This document shows positions 17,185 through 26,107 of a stretch of 64,000 nucleotides of DNA, one piece after another (within the stretch, counting starts at the first letter, position 1; each line of letters starts with the position of its first letter). Made by a program: the position numbers and the translations under genes. This DNA comes from Dyadobacter bucti (GTDB lineage: Bacteria; Bacteroidota; Bacteroidia; Cytophagales; Spirosomataceae). Where the stretch lies: contig NZ_SWFP01000011.1 of the NCBI RefSeq assembly GCF_005869225.1, forward strand, positions 62,001 to 126,000, in the 5' to 3' direction. The notes beneath the pieces are model-generated. The model worked only from the letters and a program-made list of their open reading frames with translations, did not search any database and had not been told where the DNA came from.

Positions 17185-18972
17185 TTAATTGATCTTTAGG
17201 ACAGCCATGAATGCTTCCTGCGGTATTTCTACATTACCTACCTGGCGCATCCGTTTCTTGCCTTTTTTCTGTTTTTCGAGCAGTTTACGTTTACGGGAAA
17301 TATCACCACCGTAACATTTCGCAATCACGTCTTTACGCATCGCTTTTACAGTTTCACGGGCAATAATCTTCTGTCCGATTGCAGCCTGGATCGCAATTTC
17401 AAACATTTGTCTCGGGATCAGCTCGCGCAATTTTTCACAAAGCTTCTTGCCCCATTCATAGGATTTGGATCTGTGAACGATTGCAGAAAGCGCATCCACA
17501 GGTTCTCCATTGAGCATCACATCCAGCTTCACCATATCCGATTCCTGATAACCCGCCAGTTCGTAATCCAGGGAAGCATATCCCCTTGAAATCGTTTTAA
17601 GCTTATCAAAAAAGTCGAAAACAACTTCCGCCAGCGGGATCAGGAATTGCAGTTCCACGCGTTCGGCGGTCAGGTATACCTGGTTTTTCAGGATACCGCG
17701 TTTATCCATACACAAATTCAGGATCGGGCCGATGTAATCCGCTTTTGTAATGATCTGAGCGTTGATGAAAGGCTCTTCGATCGACTTGATATAGTTTGGA
17801 TCAGGCATTTCCGAAGGTGCACTGATATTGATCAGCTGATTTTTTGTATTGGTGATCCGGAACTGCACCGAAGGTACGGTCGTGATCACGGTCATATCAA
17901 ACTCACGTTCCAGCCTTTCCTGCACAATCTCCATGTGGAGCATCCCGAGGAAGCCGCAGCGGAACCCAAAACCGAGCGCAGCCGAAGTTTCCGGCTCCCA
18001 AACCAGTGCTGCATCGTTCAACTGAAGCTTTTCCATAGCTTCACGCAGCTCTTCGAATTCACTGGTATCAACCGGGTAAATCCCTGCAAAAACCATTGGT
18101 TTTACCTCTGAAAACCCTACAATAGCTTCGCTGGCAGGCCTGTGGAGGTGGGTAACTGTATCACCTACTTTTACTTCTTTAGCTACTTTAATACCCGAGA
18201 TCAGATAACCTACGTCGCCGCATTCCACCACTTCTTTCGGGATCTGGGCGAGGCCCAGCGTGCCGATCTCGTCCGCGTTATATTCCTTGCCGGTGGCCAT
18301 GAATTTTACGCGGTCACCTTTTTTGATACTGCCGTTTTTAACCCGGAAAATTACTTCGATACCTCTGTAAGAATTGAAAACAGAATCGAATATCAATGCC
18401 TGCAAAGGCCCGTTCGGGTCGCCTACAGGTGCGGGGATACGTTCGATAATCGCACTTAATATGGCCTCAATACCTATTCCTTCTTTTCCGCTGGCGGGGA
18501 TAATATCTTCACGTTTGCAGTCCAGAAGATCCACCATTTCGTCTTTGATCTCTTCGGGCATCGCACCTGGCAGGTCTATCTTATTCAAAACGGGAATAAT
18601 CACCAGGTCGTGGTTGATAGCCAAATACAAGTTAGAAATAGTCTGGGCTTCGGTTCCCTGGGAGGCGTCTACCAATAAGAGTGCACCTTCGCAGGCCGCG
18701 ATTGAGCGGGAAACTTCATAAGAAAAATCGACGTGTCCCGGAGTATCTATCAGGTTGAGAATGTACTCTTCACCTTTATAGATATAGTTCATCTGGATCG
18801 CGTGGCTTTTGATCGTGATGCCACGTTCTCTTTCCAGATCCATATTGTCCAAAAGTTGGGCCTGCATCTCCCTGTGCGTCACTGTTTTGGTGAATTCCAG
18901 CAGACGGTCGGCGAGTGTGCTTTTCCCATGATCAATGTGGGCAATGATACAAAAATTACGAATTTTATTCAT
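17185..18972 (-). CDS. lepA: Elongation factor 4 (LepA)
   Basis: LepA is a ribosome-bound GTPase that acts on stalled or initiating ribosomes. The 595-aa protein is full length. G motifs: [16 protein letters not shown] (P-loop), [15 protein letters not shown], and NKIDLPGA; the LepA-specific C-terminal domain ends with the basic stretch [18 protein letters not shown] and [16 protein letters not shown]. Start ATG at 18972. It is flanked by a terminator and by a Bacteroidota-type promoter 50-85 bp upstream. Confidence 0.97.
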   Translation of the reverse strand: MNKIRNFCIIAHIDHGKSTLADRLLEFTKTVTHREMQAQLLDNMDLERERGITIKSHAIQMNYIYKGEEYILNLIDTPGHVDFSYEVSRSIAACEGALLLVDASQGTEAQTISNLYLAINHDLVIIPVLNKIDLPGAMPEEIKDEMVDLLDCKREDIIPASGKEGIGIEAILSAIIERIPAPVGDPNGPLQALIFDSVFNSYRGIEVIFRVKNGSIKKGDRVKFMATGKEYNADEIGTLGLAQIPKEVVECGDVGYLISGIKVAKEVKVGDTVTHLHRPASEAIVGFSEVKPMVFAGIYPVDTSEFEELREAMEKLQLNDAALVWEPETSAALGFGFRCGFLGMLHMEIVQERLEREFDMTVITTVPSVQFRITNTKNQLINISAPSEMPDPNYIKSIEEPFINAQIITKADYIGPILNLCMDKRGILKNQVYLTAERVELQFLIPLAEVVFDFFDKLKTISRGYASLDYELAGYQESDMVKLDVMLNGEPVDALSAIVHRSKSYEWGKKLCEKLRELIPRQMFEIAIQAAIGQKIIARETVKAMRKDVIAKCYGGDISRKRKLLEKQKKGKKRMRQVGNVEIPQEAFMAVLKIN

Positions 18973-19027
18973 GAAGCAGTTACAATTCAGACGCTTTGAT
19001 TTTAAACAGTTGGGGCCAAAGCAAATA

Positions 19028-19056
19028 CAAAATTAAGAGGGTAATTAATATTTCAA
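19028..19056 (-). promoter_or_regulatory. Candidate lepA promoter
   Basis: On the minus strand TTG (19054-19056) and TAATTTTG (19028-19035) are 18 nt apart, matching the Bacteroidota -33 TTG and -7 TAnnTTTG pattern. A start of transcription about 19021 would leave a 5' leader near 49 nt. Confidence 0.5.
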
Positions 19057-19132
19057 CAGCTTTTCTTTTTGGAACCGCAAACTAAAAGGAAATAGTGGCG
19101 TGTAACAGAGCTAACGAGACACAGGCAGTTTT

Positions 19133-19174
19133 TTACACAAATTATTTAATCATTTGATTAAATAATTTGTGTAA
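19133..19174. promoter_or_regulatory. 42-bp palindromic operator upstream of tetR
   Basis: A perfect inverted repeat: arms of 20 bp (TTACACAAATTATTTAATCA and its exact complement) with a 2-bp spacer TT. Its right arm contains the -33 TTTG of the promoter at 19166-19197, so a bound TetR dimer or dimer pair would block transcription. The core TTAATCA-N2-TGATTAA returns at 19852-19867 in front of the tolC gene. Confidence 0.8.
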
Positions 19175-19197
19175 CTCAAAAATCGCACTTAGCTTTG
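19166..19197 (+). promoter_or_regulatory. Bacteroidota-type promoter of the tetR-efflux operon
   Basis: TTTG (19166-19169) and TAGCTTTG (19190-19197) are separated by exactly 20 nt, an ideal match to the TTTG/TAnnTTTG consensus of the Bacteroidota housekeeping sigma factor. The -33 box is inside the palindromic operator. Confidence 0.7.
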
Positions 19198-19222
19198 TCA
19201 TATTAAAAAGAATTTGAAAGGA

Positions 19223-19831
19223 ATGGCGAAGATCGAGAAGGGGGAATTAGACCTGACAACGGAGCAGAAGATCAAGGAAGCTGCGGTTATTGTTTTTACA
19301 AAAAAAGGGTATGGGAATGCCCGTACACGTGATATCGCCGAAGAGGCTGGGATCAATCTTGCTCTGCTGAATTACTATTTCCGCAGCAAGGAAAAGCTTT
19401 TTGCGATCGTGATGATGGAACGGATACAAAAAATGTTCGGCGTGCTGTTTCCTGTATTGAACGACGGCTCGACGACTTTGGACGAGAAATTGGCAACGAT
19501 CGCTGAAAATTACATTAACATGCTGACAGAACATCCGGAACTGCCGATTTTTGTGCTGAGCGAAATCCGTAACAATCCGGAGCAGTTTTCTCACAAACTG
19601 CAGGTGAAGGCAATCCTTACCCAGTCGGTTTTCATTAAACAGCTCCGGGAAAGAAAACCTGATATTAACCCGCTGCATTTTCTGATGAACCTCCTGGGAA
19701 TGACCGTTTTCCCCTTTATCGGAAAACCTGTTTTACAAGCGGCTATCGGGAATGACAGTGATTTTAATAATCTGATGGAAGAAAGAAAGAGACTGATCCC
19801 GAAATGGATTGTCGGCATGCTAGACGAATAG
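19223..19831 (+). CDS. TetR-family repressor of the efflux operon (CecR-like)
   Basis: A 202-aa DNA-binding repressor. The N-terminal HTH is clear: EQKIKEAAVIVFTKKGYGNA then TRDIAEEAGINLALLNYYFR, followed by SKEKLFAIV. The C-terminal ligand-binding domain is variable, with no known ligand. I prefer the ATG at 19223 (MAKIEKGELD) over the TTG at 19214, since the AAAGGA between them looks like part of the ribosome-binding region. The gene lies first in a row with tolC, an HlyD-like adaptor, two ABC ATPases and two ABC-2 permeases, the order known from CecR and YbhGFSR in E. coli. Palindromes before and after the gene suggest it represses itself and the efflux genes. Confidence 0.9.
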   Translation: MAKIEKGELDLTTEQKIKEAAVIVFTKKGYGNARTRDIAEEAGINLALLNYYFRSKEKLFAIVMMERIQKMFGVLFPVLNDGSTTLDEKLATIAENYINMLTEHPELPIFVLSEIRNNPEQFSHKLQVKAILTQSVFIKQLRERKPDINPLHFLMNLLGMTVFPFIGKPVLQAAIGNDSDFNNLMEERKRLIPKWIVGMLDE

Positions 19832-19851
19832 CGATTTTTTTTACACGTTAA

Positions 19852-19867
19852 TTAATCAAATGATTAA
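19852..19867. promoter_or_regulatory. Second copy of the TetR operator core
   Basis: TTAATCA-AA-TGATTAA, a 7-bp inverted repeat, is the same core as in the large operator at 19133-19174 (spacer AA is TT on the other strand). It is preceded by TTTTACAC, also present before the first operator. It lies 18 bp before the tolC start codon. Confidence 0.6.
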
Positions 19868-19885
19868 ACTAAACGACTAAATGTA

Positions 19886-21172
19886 ATGATTAAATTACCT
19901 GACATACGGCCGCTGGGGCTCTGTTTCTGGCTATGCATCATACAAGTTGAAGCCCAGCCGAAAACACTCAGCATCGAAGAATCGTACCAGCTCGCGCGGA
20001 AAAATTATCCGGTGATCCGGCAGCGCGAACTGATCAGCAAAGCGAAGGATTATTCTATTCAAAACGCTGAAAAAGGCTATTTGCCGCAGATCAGCGTTTT
20101 GGGACAGGCTACTTACCAGTCGGCTGTAACCGAATTCAGATTGCCGGTTTCCCTGCCCGGCGTGGAATTCCCAACGATCAGCAAAGACCAGTATAAAGTC
20201 TACGCAGAGGTCAACCAGAGCATTTACGACGGGGGGGCAATCCGGACGCAAAAGCAGGTGCACGAAATGAATGCCGTGGTAGAAGATGAAAAGCTGGAAG
20301 TCGAACTTTACAAGCTGAACGAACGCCTTAACCAGATTTTTTTCGGGATACTGATGCTCGACGAGCAGATCAAACAAAATGCACTTTTGAAAAAGGATAT
20401 CGAGCTCGGTATCAGCAAAGTTCATGCTCTGATCAGCAATGGTACCGCGTTCAAAAGCAACGGCTATACATTGCAGGCGGAGCTGTTGAAAACCGAGCAG
20501 CGCACTAACGAACTGGAGTCAAACCGGCGCGCATATCTGGATATGCTAGGCCTTTTTATCAATGAAAACCTCGACGACGCCACCGTGATTGTCAAACCTG
20601 CCGCATCAGCTGTGCCGGCCCAGATCAACCGTCCGGAATTGCGATTATACGATTATCAGACTCAGAGTCTGGATATACAAAACAGGCTGCTCAATGTTCG
20701 CAATAAGCCCAAACTGAACTTCTTTTTCCAGGGAGGGGCGGGAAGGCCTGCGCTGAATATTCTCAACAATGGTTTTGATCCCTACTATATAACCGGTATC
20801 CGCCTTAACTGGGCTTTATCAGGCTTGTATACATTGAAAAATGACCGAGCATTGATCGCCAATAACAGGCAAAGTATTCAGGTTCAGCGGGAAACATTTT
20901 TATACAACACCAATCTGATTTTAAAACAGCAAAATACGGATGTTACCAGACTGCAAAAATTGCTGGCTACCGATGATGATATCATTGCATTGCGCGACAA
21001 TATCAAAACTACCGCAGCTGCCCAGCTGGAAAACGGGGTGATCAATACGAATGATTACCTGAGGGAGGTAAACGCCGGAGACCAGGCCAGGCTTAGCAAG
21101 ATCGTGCATGAAATCCAGCTCCTGACTTCCCAGTATAACCTGCAGACGACGCTGGGAAGGTCTTTGGAATAA
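19886..21172 (+). CDS. TolC-family outer membrane efflux protein
   Basis: A 428-aa outer-membrane channel for the efflux system. The signal peptide runs to about QVEAQ; two OEP-type domains follow, each a coiled-coil helical hairpin plus strand segments (SIEESYQLARKNYPVIRQRE at the start, NDYLREVNAGDQARLSKIV near the end). The family works as a trimer with the HlyD-type adaptor encoded next, 27 bp downstream. A run of seven G at 20231-20237 in the coding sequence is a possible slippage site but the frame is intact. Confidence 0.9.
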   Translation: MIKLPDIRPLGLCFWLCIIQVEAQPKTLSIEESYQLARKNYPVIRQRELISKAKDYSIQNAEKGYLPQISVLGQATYQSAVTEFRLPVSLPGVEFPTISKDQYKVYAEVNQSIYDGGAIRTQKQVHEMNAVVEDEKLEVELYKLNERLNQIFFGILMLDEQIKQNALLKKDIELGISKVHALISNGTAFKSNGYTLQAELLKTEQRTNELESNRRAYLDMLGLFINENLDDATVIVKPAASAVPAQINRPELRLYDYQTQSLDIQNRLLNVRNKPKLNFFFQGGAGRPALNILNNGFDPYYITGIRLNWALSGLYTLKNDRALIANNRQSIQVQRETFLYNTNLILKQQNTDVTRLQKLLATDDDIIALRDNIKTTAAAQLENGVINTNDYLREVNAGDQARLSKIVHEIQLLTSQYNLQTTLGRSLE

Positions 21173-21199
21173 CAACAATTAGATGAAAAATAAAACAAA

Positions 21200-22132
21200 A
21201 TGAAATCAAACCTATTTTTGATCATAATGGCCATTTCTGTGGCGGCTTGTAAAAACAAGGACAACGTATATGATGCATCGGGTACTTTTGAAGCGGTGGA
21301 AACCATTGTTTCGGCCGAGGCAACCGGCCGCATCGTGGCACTTAACATTGAAGAAGGCCAGCTCCTCAAAGTCGGCCAGAATGTGGGGTACATCGATAGT
21401 GTGCAGCTGTACCTGAAAAAGAAACAGTTGGAAGCGCAGATCAGAGCGACGGGCAGCAGGCTACCTGATATTGTGGCGCAAACGAATGTTTACAAGCAGC
21501 AGCAGGCGGTAACGCAGGTGCGGCTCGACAATCTGTTGTACGAACAAAAACGCATCCAGAACCTCCTAAAAGCAGACGCCGCCACGCCCAAACAATTGGA
21601 TGATATCACCGCGCAGATCAAAGAACTGCAGAAACAACTCGATGTAATCCGCAAGCAGGATGCAGCCCAGGCTTCGGTACTGAAAACGCAGACTTCCGGG
21701 CTAAGAGCCGACGTGTTGCCCCTATATGTTCAGATCGAACAGATCAATGATCAGCTGGCGAAATCTAAAATTGTGAACGAGGTAAACGGGACGGTACTTT
21801 CCAAATATGCGGAAACCAACGAAATGGCGGTTTCCGGCAAGCCGCTTTACAAAGTGGCTGATCTTTCAACGATCATATTGAGAGCTTATGTGACGGGAGG
21901 TCAGCTCGCAAAAATCAAGCTGAACCAGAACGTAAAAGTACTTGTGGATGATGCAGATGACAAATACCGCGAGCTTGGCGGTGAAATAGAATGGATCAGC
22001 AGCAAGGCGGAATTTACGCCCAAAACCATTCAAACAAAAGACGAACGCGCCAATCTGGTGTATGCACTCAAAATCAGGGTAAAGAATGACGGGTTCCTGA
22101 AAATCGGTATGTACGGCGAAGTGGTTTTGTAA
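21200..22132 (+). CDS. HlyD-family periplasmic adaptor lipoprotein (YbhG-like)
   Basis: A 310-aa membrane-fusion protein linking the ABC transporter to TolC. The leader LIIMAISVAAC carries a lipobox (VAAC), so the protein is probably lipid-anchored in the inner membrane. The first half-lipoyl motif is ETIVSAEATGRIVALNIEEG; then a long helical hairpin (about residues 75-175) and a beta-barrel part (KVADLSTIILRAYVTGGQLA). The next gene starts 2 bp after the stop codon, so translation is likely coupled. Confidence 0.9.
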   Translation: MKSNLFLIIMAISVAACKNKDNVYDASGTFEAVETIVSAEATGRIVALNIEEGQLLKVGQNVGYIDSVQLYLKKKQLEAQIRATGSRLPDIVAQTNVYKQQQAVTQVRLDNLLYEQKRIQNLLKADAATPKQLDDITAQIKELQKQLDVIRKQDAAQASVLKTQTSGLRADVLPLYVQIEQINDQLAKSKIVNEVNGTVLSKYAETNEMAVSGKPLYKVADLSTIILRAYVTGGQLAKIKLNQNVKVLVDDADDKYRELGGEIEWISSKAEFTPKTIQTKDERANLVYALKIRVKNDGFLKIGMYGEVVL

Positions 22133-22134
22133 CG

Positions 22135-23040
22135 ATGGAGGCGATCAGGGTTAACCATATTACCAAAACCTACAACGAGGGAAAGGTGAAGGCTGTGGAC
22201 GATGTATCGTTTTCGGTCGGGAAGGGAGAGTTGTTTGGGCTGATAGGGCCGGACGGCGCAGGGAAAACCAGCATTTTCAGAATGCTTACTACCTTGCTTT
22301 TGCCGGATAAAGGAACTGCCACCGTAGATGGATTTGATGTAGTAAAGGATTTTAGGCAAATCCGGAATTCTGTCGGTTATATGCCGGGTAAATTCTCTTT
22401 GTACCAGGACCTTACCATTGAAGAAAACCTGAATTTTTTCGCGACGGTTTTTGATACAACCGTGGAACAGAATTATCACCTGATCAAAGACATTTACGTT
22501 CAGATAGAGCCATTTAAAAAACGGCGGGCGGGTAAATTGTCGGGCGGCATGAAACAGAAGTTAGCGCTTTGCTGCGCACTGATACACAAGCCGACTACAC
22601 TTTTTCTGGACGAACCTACTACGGGTGTCGATCCGGTATCGCGGAAGGAATTCTGGGAAATGCTGCGGCGGCTCAAAGAACAGGGCATCACGATCATGGT
22701 GTCCACGCCCTACATGGACGAGGCTTCGCTCTGCGACCGGATCGCGCTGATCCAGGGAGGGAAAATACTGTCTGTGGACACGCCTGATAACATCGTAAAC
22801 ACTTACCCAGACCGGTTGTACGCTATAAAAGCCAATGAAATGTACCTGCTGCTGAAAACGCTGGAATCGTATCCCGACACCAGCAATAGTTACGCTTTTG
22901 GCGAATATGCGCATGCGACTTTTAAAAATAACGACGTGTCTGAGCTGGATAATTACCTGAGTTCGAAAGGTCTTTCAGGCATCGAAATCAAAGACATTGA
23001 GGCCACTATCGAGGATTCTTTTATCCGGTTGTTACATTAA
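22135..23040 (+). CDS. ABC-2 exporter ATP-binding protein, first half-YbhF
   Basis: A 301-aa ABC ATPase. Walker A is GPDGAGKTS, with the Asp that is characteristic of YbhF/YhiH N-terminal halves; signature LSGGMKQKLALCCA; Walker B TTLFLDEPTTGVDPVS. The C-terminal 80 residues form the extra regulatory domain of this family. E. coli YbhF is a fusion of two ATPases; here the halves are separate genes, this one being the first half. The final gene order fits YbhG-F(N)-F(C)-S-R. Confidence 0.93.
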   Translation: MEAIRVNHITKTYNEGKVKAVDDVSFSVGKGELFGLIGPDGAGKTSIFRMLTTLLLPDKGTATVDGFDVVKDFRQIRNSVGYMPGKFSLYQDLTIEENLNFFATVFDTTVEQNYHLIKDIYVQIEPFKKRRAGKLSGGMKQKLALCCALIHKPTTLFLDEPTTGVDPVSRKEFWEMLRRLKEQGITIMVSTPYMDEASLCDRIALIQGGKILSVDTPDNIVNTYPDRLYAIKANEMYLLLKTLESYPDTSNSYAFGEYAHATFKNNDVSELDNYLSSKGLSGIEIKDIEATIEDSFIRLLH

Positions 23041-23063
23041 AAAAACGGCATTGCCGGTTGAAT

Positions 23064-23810
23064 ATGGCAGAAATTGAAAAGGTGATCGTCTGCGAAAAGC
23101 TTACCAAGCGTTTCGGCGATTTTATAGCGACCAACGAGATTTCTTTTGAGGTAAAAAAAGGCGAAATATTCGGGTTTCTTGGCGCGAACGGCGCGGGCAA
23201 AACCACGGCTATGCGCATGCTTTGCGGATTGTCGGCCCCGTCTTCGGGTTCGGCCGCGATAGCGGGCTATGATATTTACAAAGAGCCCGAGCAGATCAAA
23301 AGGAACGTCGGCTACATGAGCCAGAAATTTTCGCTTTACGAAGACCTGACCGTAATGGAAAATATCCGGTTTTTCGGGGGAATATACGGCCTTACCAATC
23401 AGCAGATCGACAGCAAAACGAAAGAATTGATCACCACATTGGGACTGGAAAATGAAACAAAAAAGCTTGTCGGATCGCTTCCGCTGGGCTGGAAACAAAA
23501 ACTGTCGTTTTCGGTGGCCGTTTTACACGAACCGAAAATCGTTTTTCTGGACGAACCTACTGGCGGCGTGGACCCGGTAACCCGGCGGCAGTTCTGGAAC
23601 CTGATCTATGCCGCCGCCGACCGTGGCATCACCGTTTTTGTGACCACGCATTATATGGACGAGGCCGAATATTGCAACCGTATATCCATCATGGTGGACG
23701 GAAAAATAGAAGTGCTGGACACGCCGGGTAATCTGAAAAAGCAATTCAATGCTGAGTCGATGGACGAGGTATTTTACCAGCTGGCAAGAAGCGCGAAAAG
23801 AGGCGACTAA
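23064..23810 (+). CDS. ABC-2 exporter ATP-binding protein, second half-YbhF
   Basis: A 248-aa ABC ATPase. Walker A GANGAGKTT, Q-loop YMSQKFSLYEDL, Walker B KIVFLDEPTGGVDPVTRRQF, H-loop TTHYMDEAE. The signature is SLPLGWKQKLSFSVA, where LSGG is replaced by SLPLG, a variant usual in the C-terminal half of YbhF-like proteins. The start is the ATG at 23064 (MAEIEKVIVCEKLTKRFG), two codons inside an open TTG. Forms the heterodimer with the previous gene, 23 bp away. Confidence 0.93.
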   Translation: MAEIEKVIVCEKLTKRFGDFIATNEISFEVKKGEIFGFLGANGAGKTTAMRMLCGLSAPSSGSAAIAGYDIYKEPEQIKRNVGYMSQKFSLYEDLTVMENIRFFGGIYGLTNQQIDSKTKELITTLGLENETKKLVGSLPLGWKQKLSFSVAVLHEPKIVFLDEPTGGVDPVTRRQFWNLIYAAADRGITVFVTTHYMDEAEYCNRISIMVDGKIEVLDTPGNLKKQFNAESMDEVFYQLARSAKRGD

Positions 23811-23821
23811 CCGAAAGCAAC

Positions 23822-24928
23822 ATGAAGCAGTTTATAGCATTTGTAAGAAAGGAATTTTACCATGTCCTGCGCGACAAAAGGACTTTACTGATCCTTTTCG
23901 GGATGCCCATCGCGCAGATCCTGATATTCGGTTTTGCGCTATCCAATGAGGTGAAGGATTCGCAGATACTGGTGGTGGACTATGCAAGGGACGATGCCTC
24001 AAGACATATTATCGACAGGGTAGAAGCGAGCCGGTATTTTGAGGTATGCAAGGAGGCGATGAGCCATAAAGATATCCTGTCTACTTTTCAGGAAGGCAAA
24101 ATTAAGGCGGTACTGGTATTTCCGGCTGACTTCAATAATGATCTTTTGCATAATAATAAAGCGAAAGTTCAGGTCATCACCGATGCTACCGACATCAATA
24201 CCGCCAATATGATCACCAATTACCTCACGGCGATCATCACGGATTATCAAAACGACGTGAACGAAAACCTTTCCATTCCCTACCAGATCATCCCGGAAAC
24301 GCGGATGCTTTACAATCCGCAGCTCAAAGGCGCGCATGGTTTTGTGCCTGGCGTAATGGCGCTGGTACTGATGCTGGTGTCGGTAATGATGACGGCGATC
24401 TCCATTGTGAAAGAAAAGGAAACGGGTACCATGGAAATTCTGCTGGTTTCGCCATTCAAGCCGATACTGGTGATATTTGCGAAGGCATTTCCCTATCTGA
24501 TATTGTCGCTGATCAATGTGTCTGCGATCCTGTTTCTGAGCGTTTTTGCCCTGGAACTGCCGGTGAAAGGCAGCCTCGTCTTACTGTTTGCGGAGAGTAC
24601 TTTGTTTATTATCACCTGTTTGTCGCTGGGAATATTTATCTCGATCAAAACAAATTCCCAGCAGATCGCGATGCTGATTTCATTGATGGGAATGCTTCTG
24701 CCGACCATGATGTTCAGCGGGTTTTTGTTCCCGATCGAAAACATGCCGTATCCTTTGCAGGTCGTTTCCAATATCATTCCTTCAAAATGGTTTTACATCA
24801 TTGTCAAATCCATTATGATCAAAGGACTGGGGATTGCTGCGTTGTGGAAAGAGACGGTCATACTCATTGGAATGACTATGTTCCTGTTGATCATCAGTTT
24901 AAAAAGCTTCAAAATACGTCTGGAATGA
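23822..24928 (+). CDS. ABC-2 type permease, YbhS-like
   Basis: A 368-aa inner-membrane permease with an N-terminal helix (KRTLLILFGMPIAQILIFGF), a large periplasmic loop (about 45-170), and five C-terminal helices beginning at FVPGVMALVLMLVSVMM, with the family motif VKEKETGTMEILLVSP. It overlaps the next gene by 4 bp (ATGA), so both permeases are made together. The system exports drugs such as cefoperazone or chloramphenicol in E. coli; the substrate here is unknown. Confidence 0.92.
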   Translation: MKQFIAFVRKEFYHVLRDKRTLLILFGMPIAQILIFGFALSNEVKDSQILVVDYARDDASRHIIDRVEASRYFEVCKEAMSHKDILSTFQEGKIKAVLVFPADFNNDLLHNNKAKVQVITDATDINTANMITNYLTAIITDYQNDVNENLSIPYQIIPETRMLYNPQLKGAHGFVPGVMALVLMLVSVMMTAISIVKEKETGTMEILLVSPFKPILVIFAKAFPYLILSLINVSAILFLSVFALELPVKGSLVLLFAESTLFIITCLSLGIFISIKTNSQQIAMLISLMGMLLPTMMFSGFLFPIENMPYPLQVVSNIIPSKWFYIIVKSIMIKGLGIAALWKETVILIGMTMFLLIISLKSFKIRLE

Positions 24929-26043
24929 GAACTCTCAGATTTTTACTACAAAAAGAATTCCGGCAGATTTTCCGGAACCGGGCGATTGTGACCCTGATAT
25001 TCGTGATGCCTGTGATGCAGTTTTTAGTGATGCCGCTGGCCGCCGACTATGAGGTGAGAAACATCAATCTCGCCGTGGTGGACAATGATCATTCTCCTTA
25101 TTCCCAAAAACTGATATCCAAAGTAATAGCTTCTGGTTACTTCAAATTGACAGGCTACAATGATTCTTACAAAGATGCTTTTAAACTCATTGAAGCCGAT
25201 AAAGCAGACCTGATCCTTGAAATACCGCATGGTTTTGAGCGGAACCTGATCCGCGAGGATAAACAAAAACTGTTTCTGGCCGTCAATGCGATCAATGGGA
25301 CAAAAGCCAATCTGGGCGGGGCCTATCTTGGAAGTATTATCGGGGATTTCAACGCGGATATCCGGATGCAGCTGGTGCAACAGCCGAGGTTCAGCCAGTT
25401 TCCGGTGATCGAAATTGTTGCTTCCAACTGGTTTAATCCAGTCTTAAATTACAAAGTATTCATCGTGCCAGGTATTCTTGCCATCCTGGTAACAATGATC
25501 GGAGGTTTTCTGGCTGCACTTAATATTGTAAAAGAAAAGGAAATCGGTACGATAGAGCAGATCAATGTGACGCCGATCAAAAAACATATTTTTATCCTCG
25601 GCAAACTGATCCCGTTCTGGGTGCTAGCCAATATTGTATTCACCATCGGCCTGATACTAGCCCGCCTGATCTATGGCATTGTACCAATTGGCAGTTTGCT
25701 GGTACTGTATATTTTCATAGCCATTTACCTCCTTACCGTACTGGGATTCGGGCTGCTGGTGTCAACCTTCTGCGATACGCAGCAGCAGGCTATGTTTATC
25801 ATGTTCTTTTTCATGATGATATTCATATTGCTGGGCGGATTGTTCACGTCCATCGACAGCATGCCGGATTGGGCAAAGCTGATCACGCGGTTTAATCCGG
25901 TCCGTTATATGATAGAAGTGATGCGGATGGTAATACTAAAAGGCAGTGGTTTCCGCGATATCCTGCCGCATCTGGCAGCTGTGTCCGCCATGGCCGTATT
26001 TTTAAACGGCTGGGCTGTTTTGAACTACAAAAAAACGAACTAG
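24925..26043 (+). CDS. ABC-2 type permease, YbhR-like
   Basis: A 372-aa permease homologous to the previous one: N-terminal helix IVTLIFVMPVMQFLVMPLAA, periplasmic loop, then helices from VPGILAILVTMIGGFLAALN with motif VKEKEIGTIEQINVTP. The ATG at 24925 overlaps the previous stop codon and yields MRTLRFLLQKEFRQIFRNR, equivalent to the start of the first permease; longer readings back to 24787 lie inside that gene. It is the last gene of the operon; two small hairpins follow. Confidence 0.92.
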   Translation: MRTLRFLLQKEFRQIFRNRAIVTLIFVMPVMQFLVMPLAADYEVRNINLAVVDNDHSPYSQKLISKVIASGYFKLTGYNDSYKDAFKLIEADKADLILEIPHGFERNLIREDKQKLFLAVNAINGTKANLGGAYLGSIIGDFNADIRMQLVQQPRFSQFPVIEIVASNWFNPVLNYKVFIVPGILAILVTMIGGFLAALNIVKEKEIGTIEQINVTPIKKHIFILGKLIPFWVLANIVFTIGLILARLIYGIVPIGSLLVLYIFIAIYLLTVLGFGLLVSTFCDTQQQAMFIMFFFMMIFILLGGLFTSIDSMPDWAKLITRFNPVRYMIEVMRMVILKGSGFRDILPHLAAVSAMAVFLNGWAVLNYKKTN

Positions 26044-26048
26044 CAGCT

Positions 26049-26097
26049 GGCGCCGATTTCCAAATCGGTGCCAATATGTCGCCGATTTCCAATCGGC
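26049..26097. terminator. Two adjacent hairpins at the end of the efflux operon
   Basis: Hairpin one: GGCGCCGATTT / AAATCGGTGCC, 11 bp with one wobble, loop CC (26049-26072). Hairpin two: GCCGATT / AATCGGC, loop TCC (26081-26097). They are near-copies of one another built on CCGATTTCC-AATCGG and lie between convergent genes; there is no strong U run, so they may be a small REP-like pair as well as a termination signal. Confidence 0.6.
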
Positions 26098-26107
26098 ACA
26101 AGCACAA

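Noticed and set aside
24787-24924. Upstream extension of the YbhR-like permease
   Set aside because: Lies within the previous permease gene; the ATGA overlap at 24925 is the natural start.
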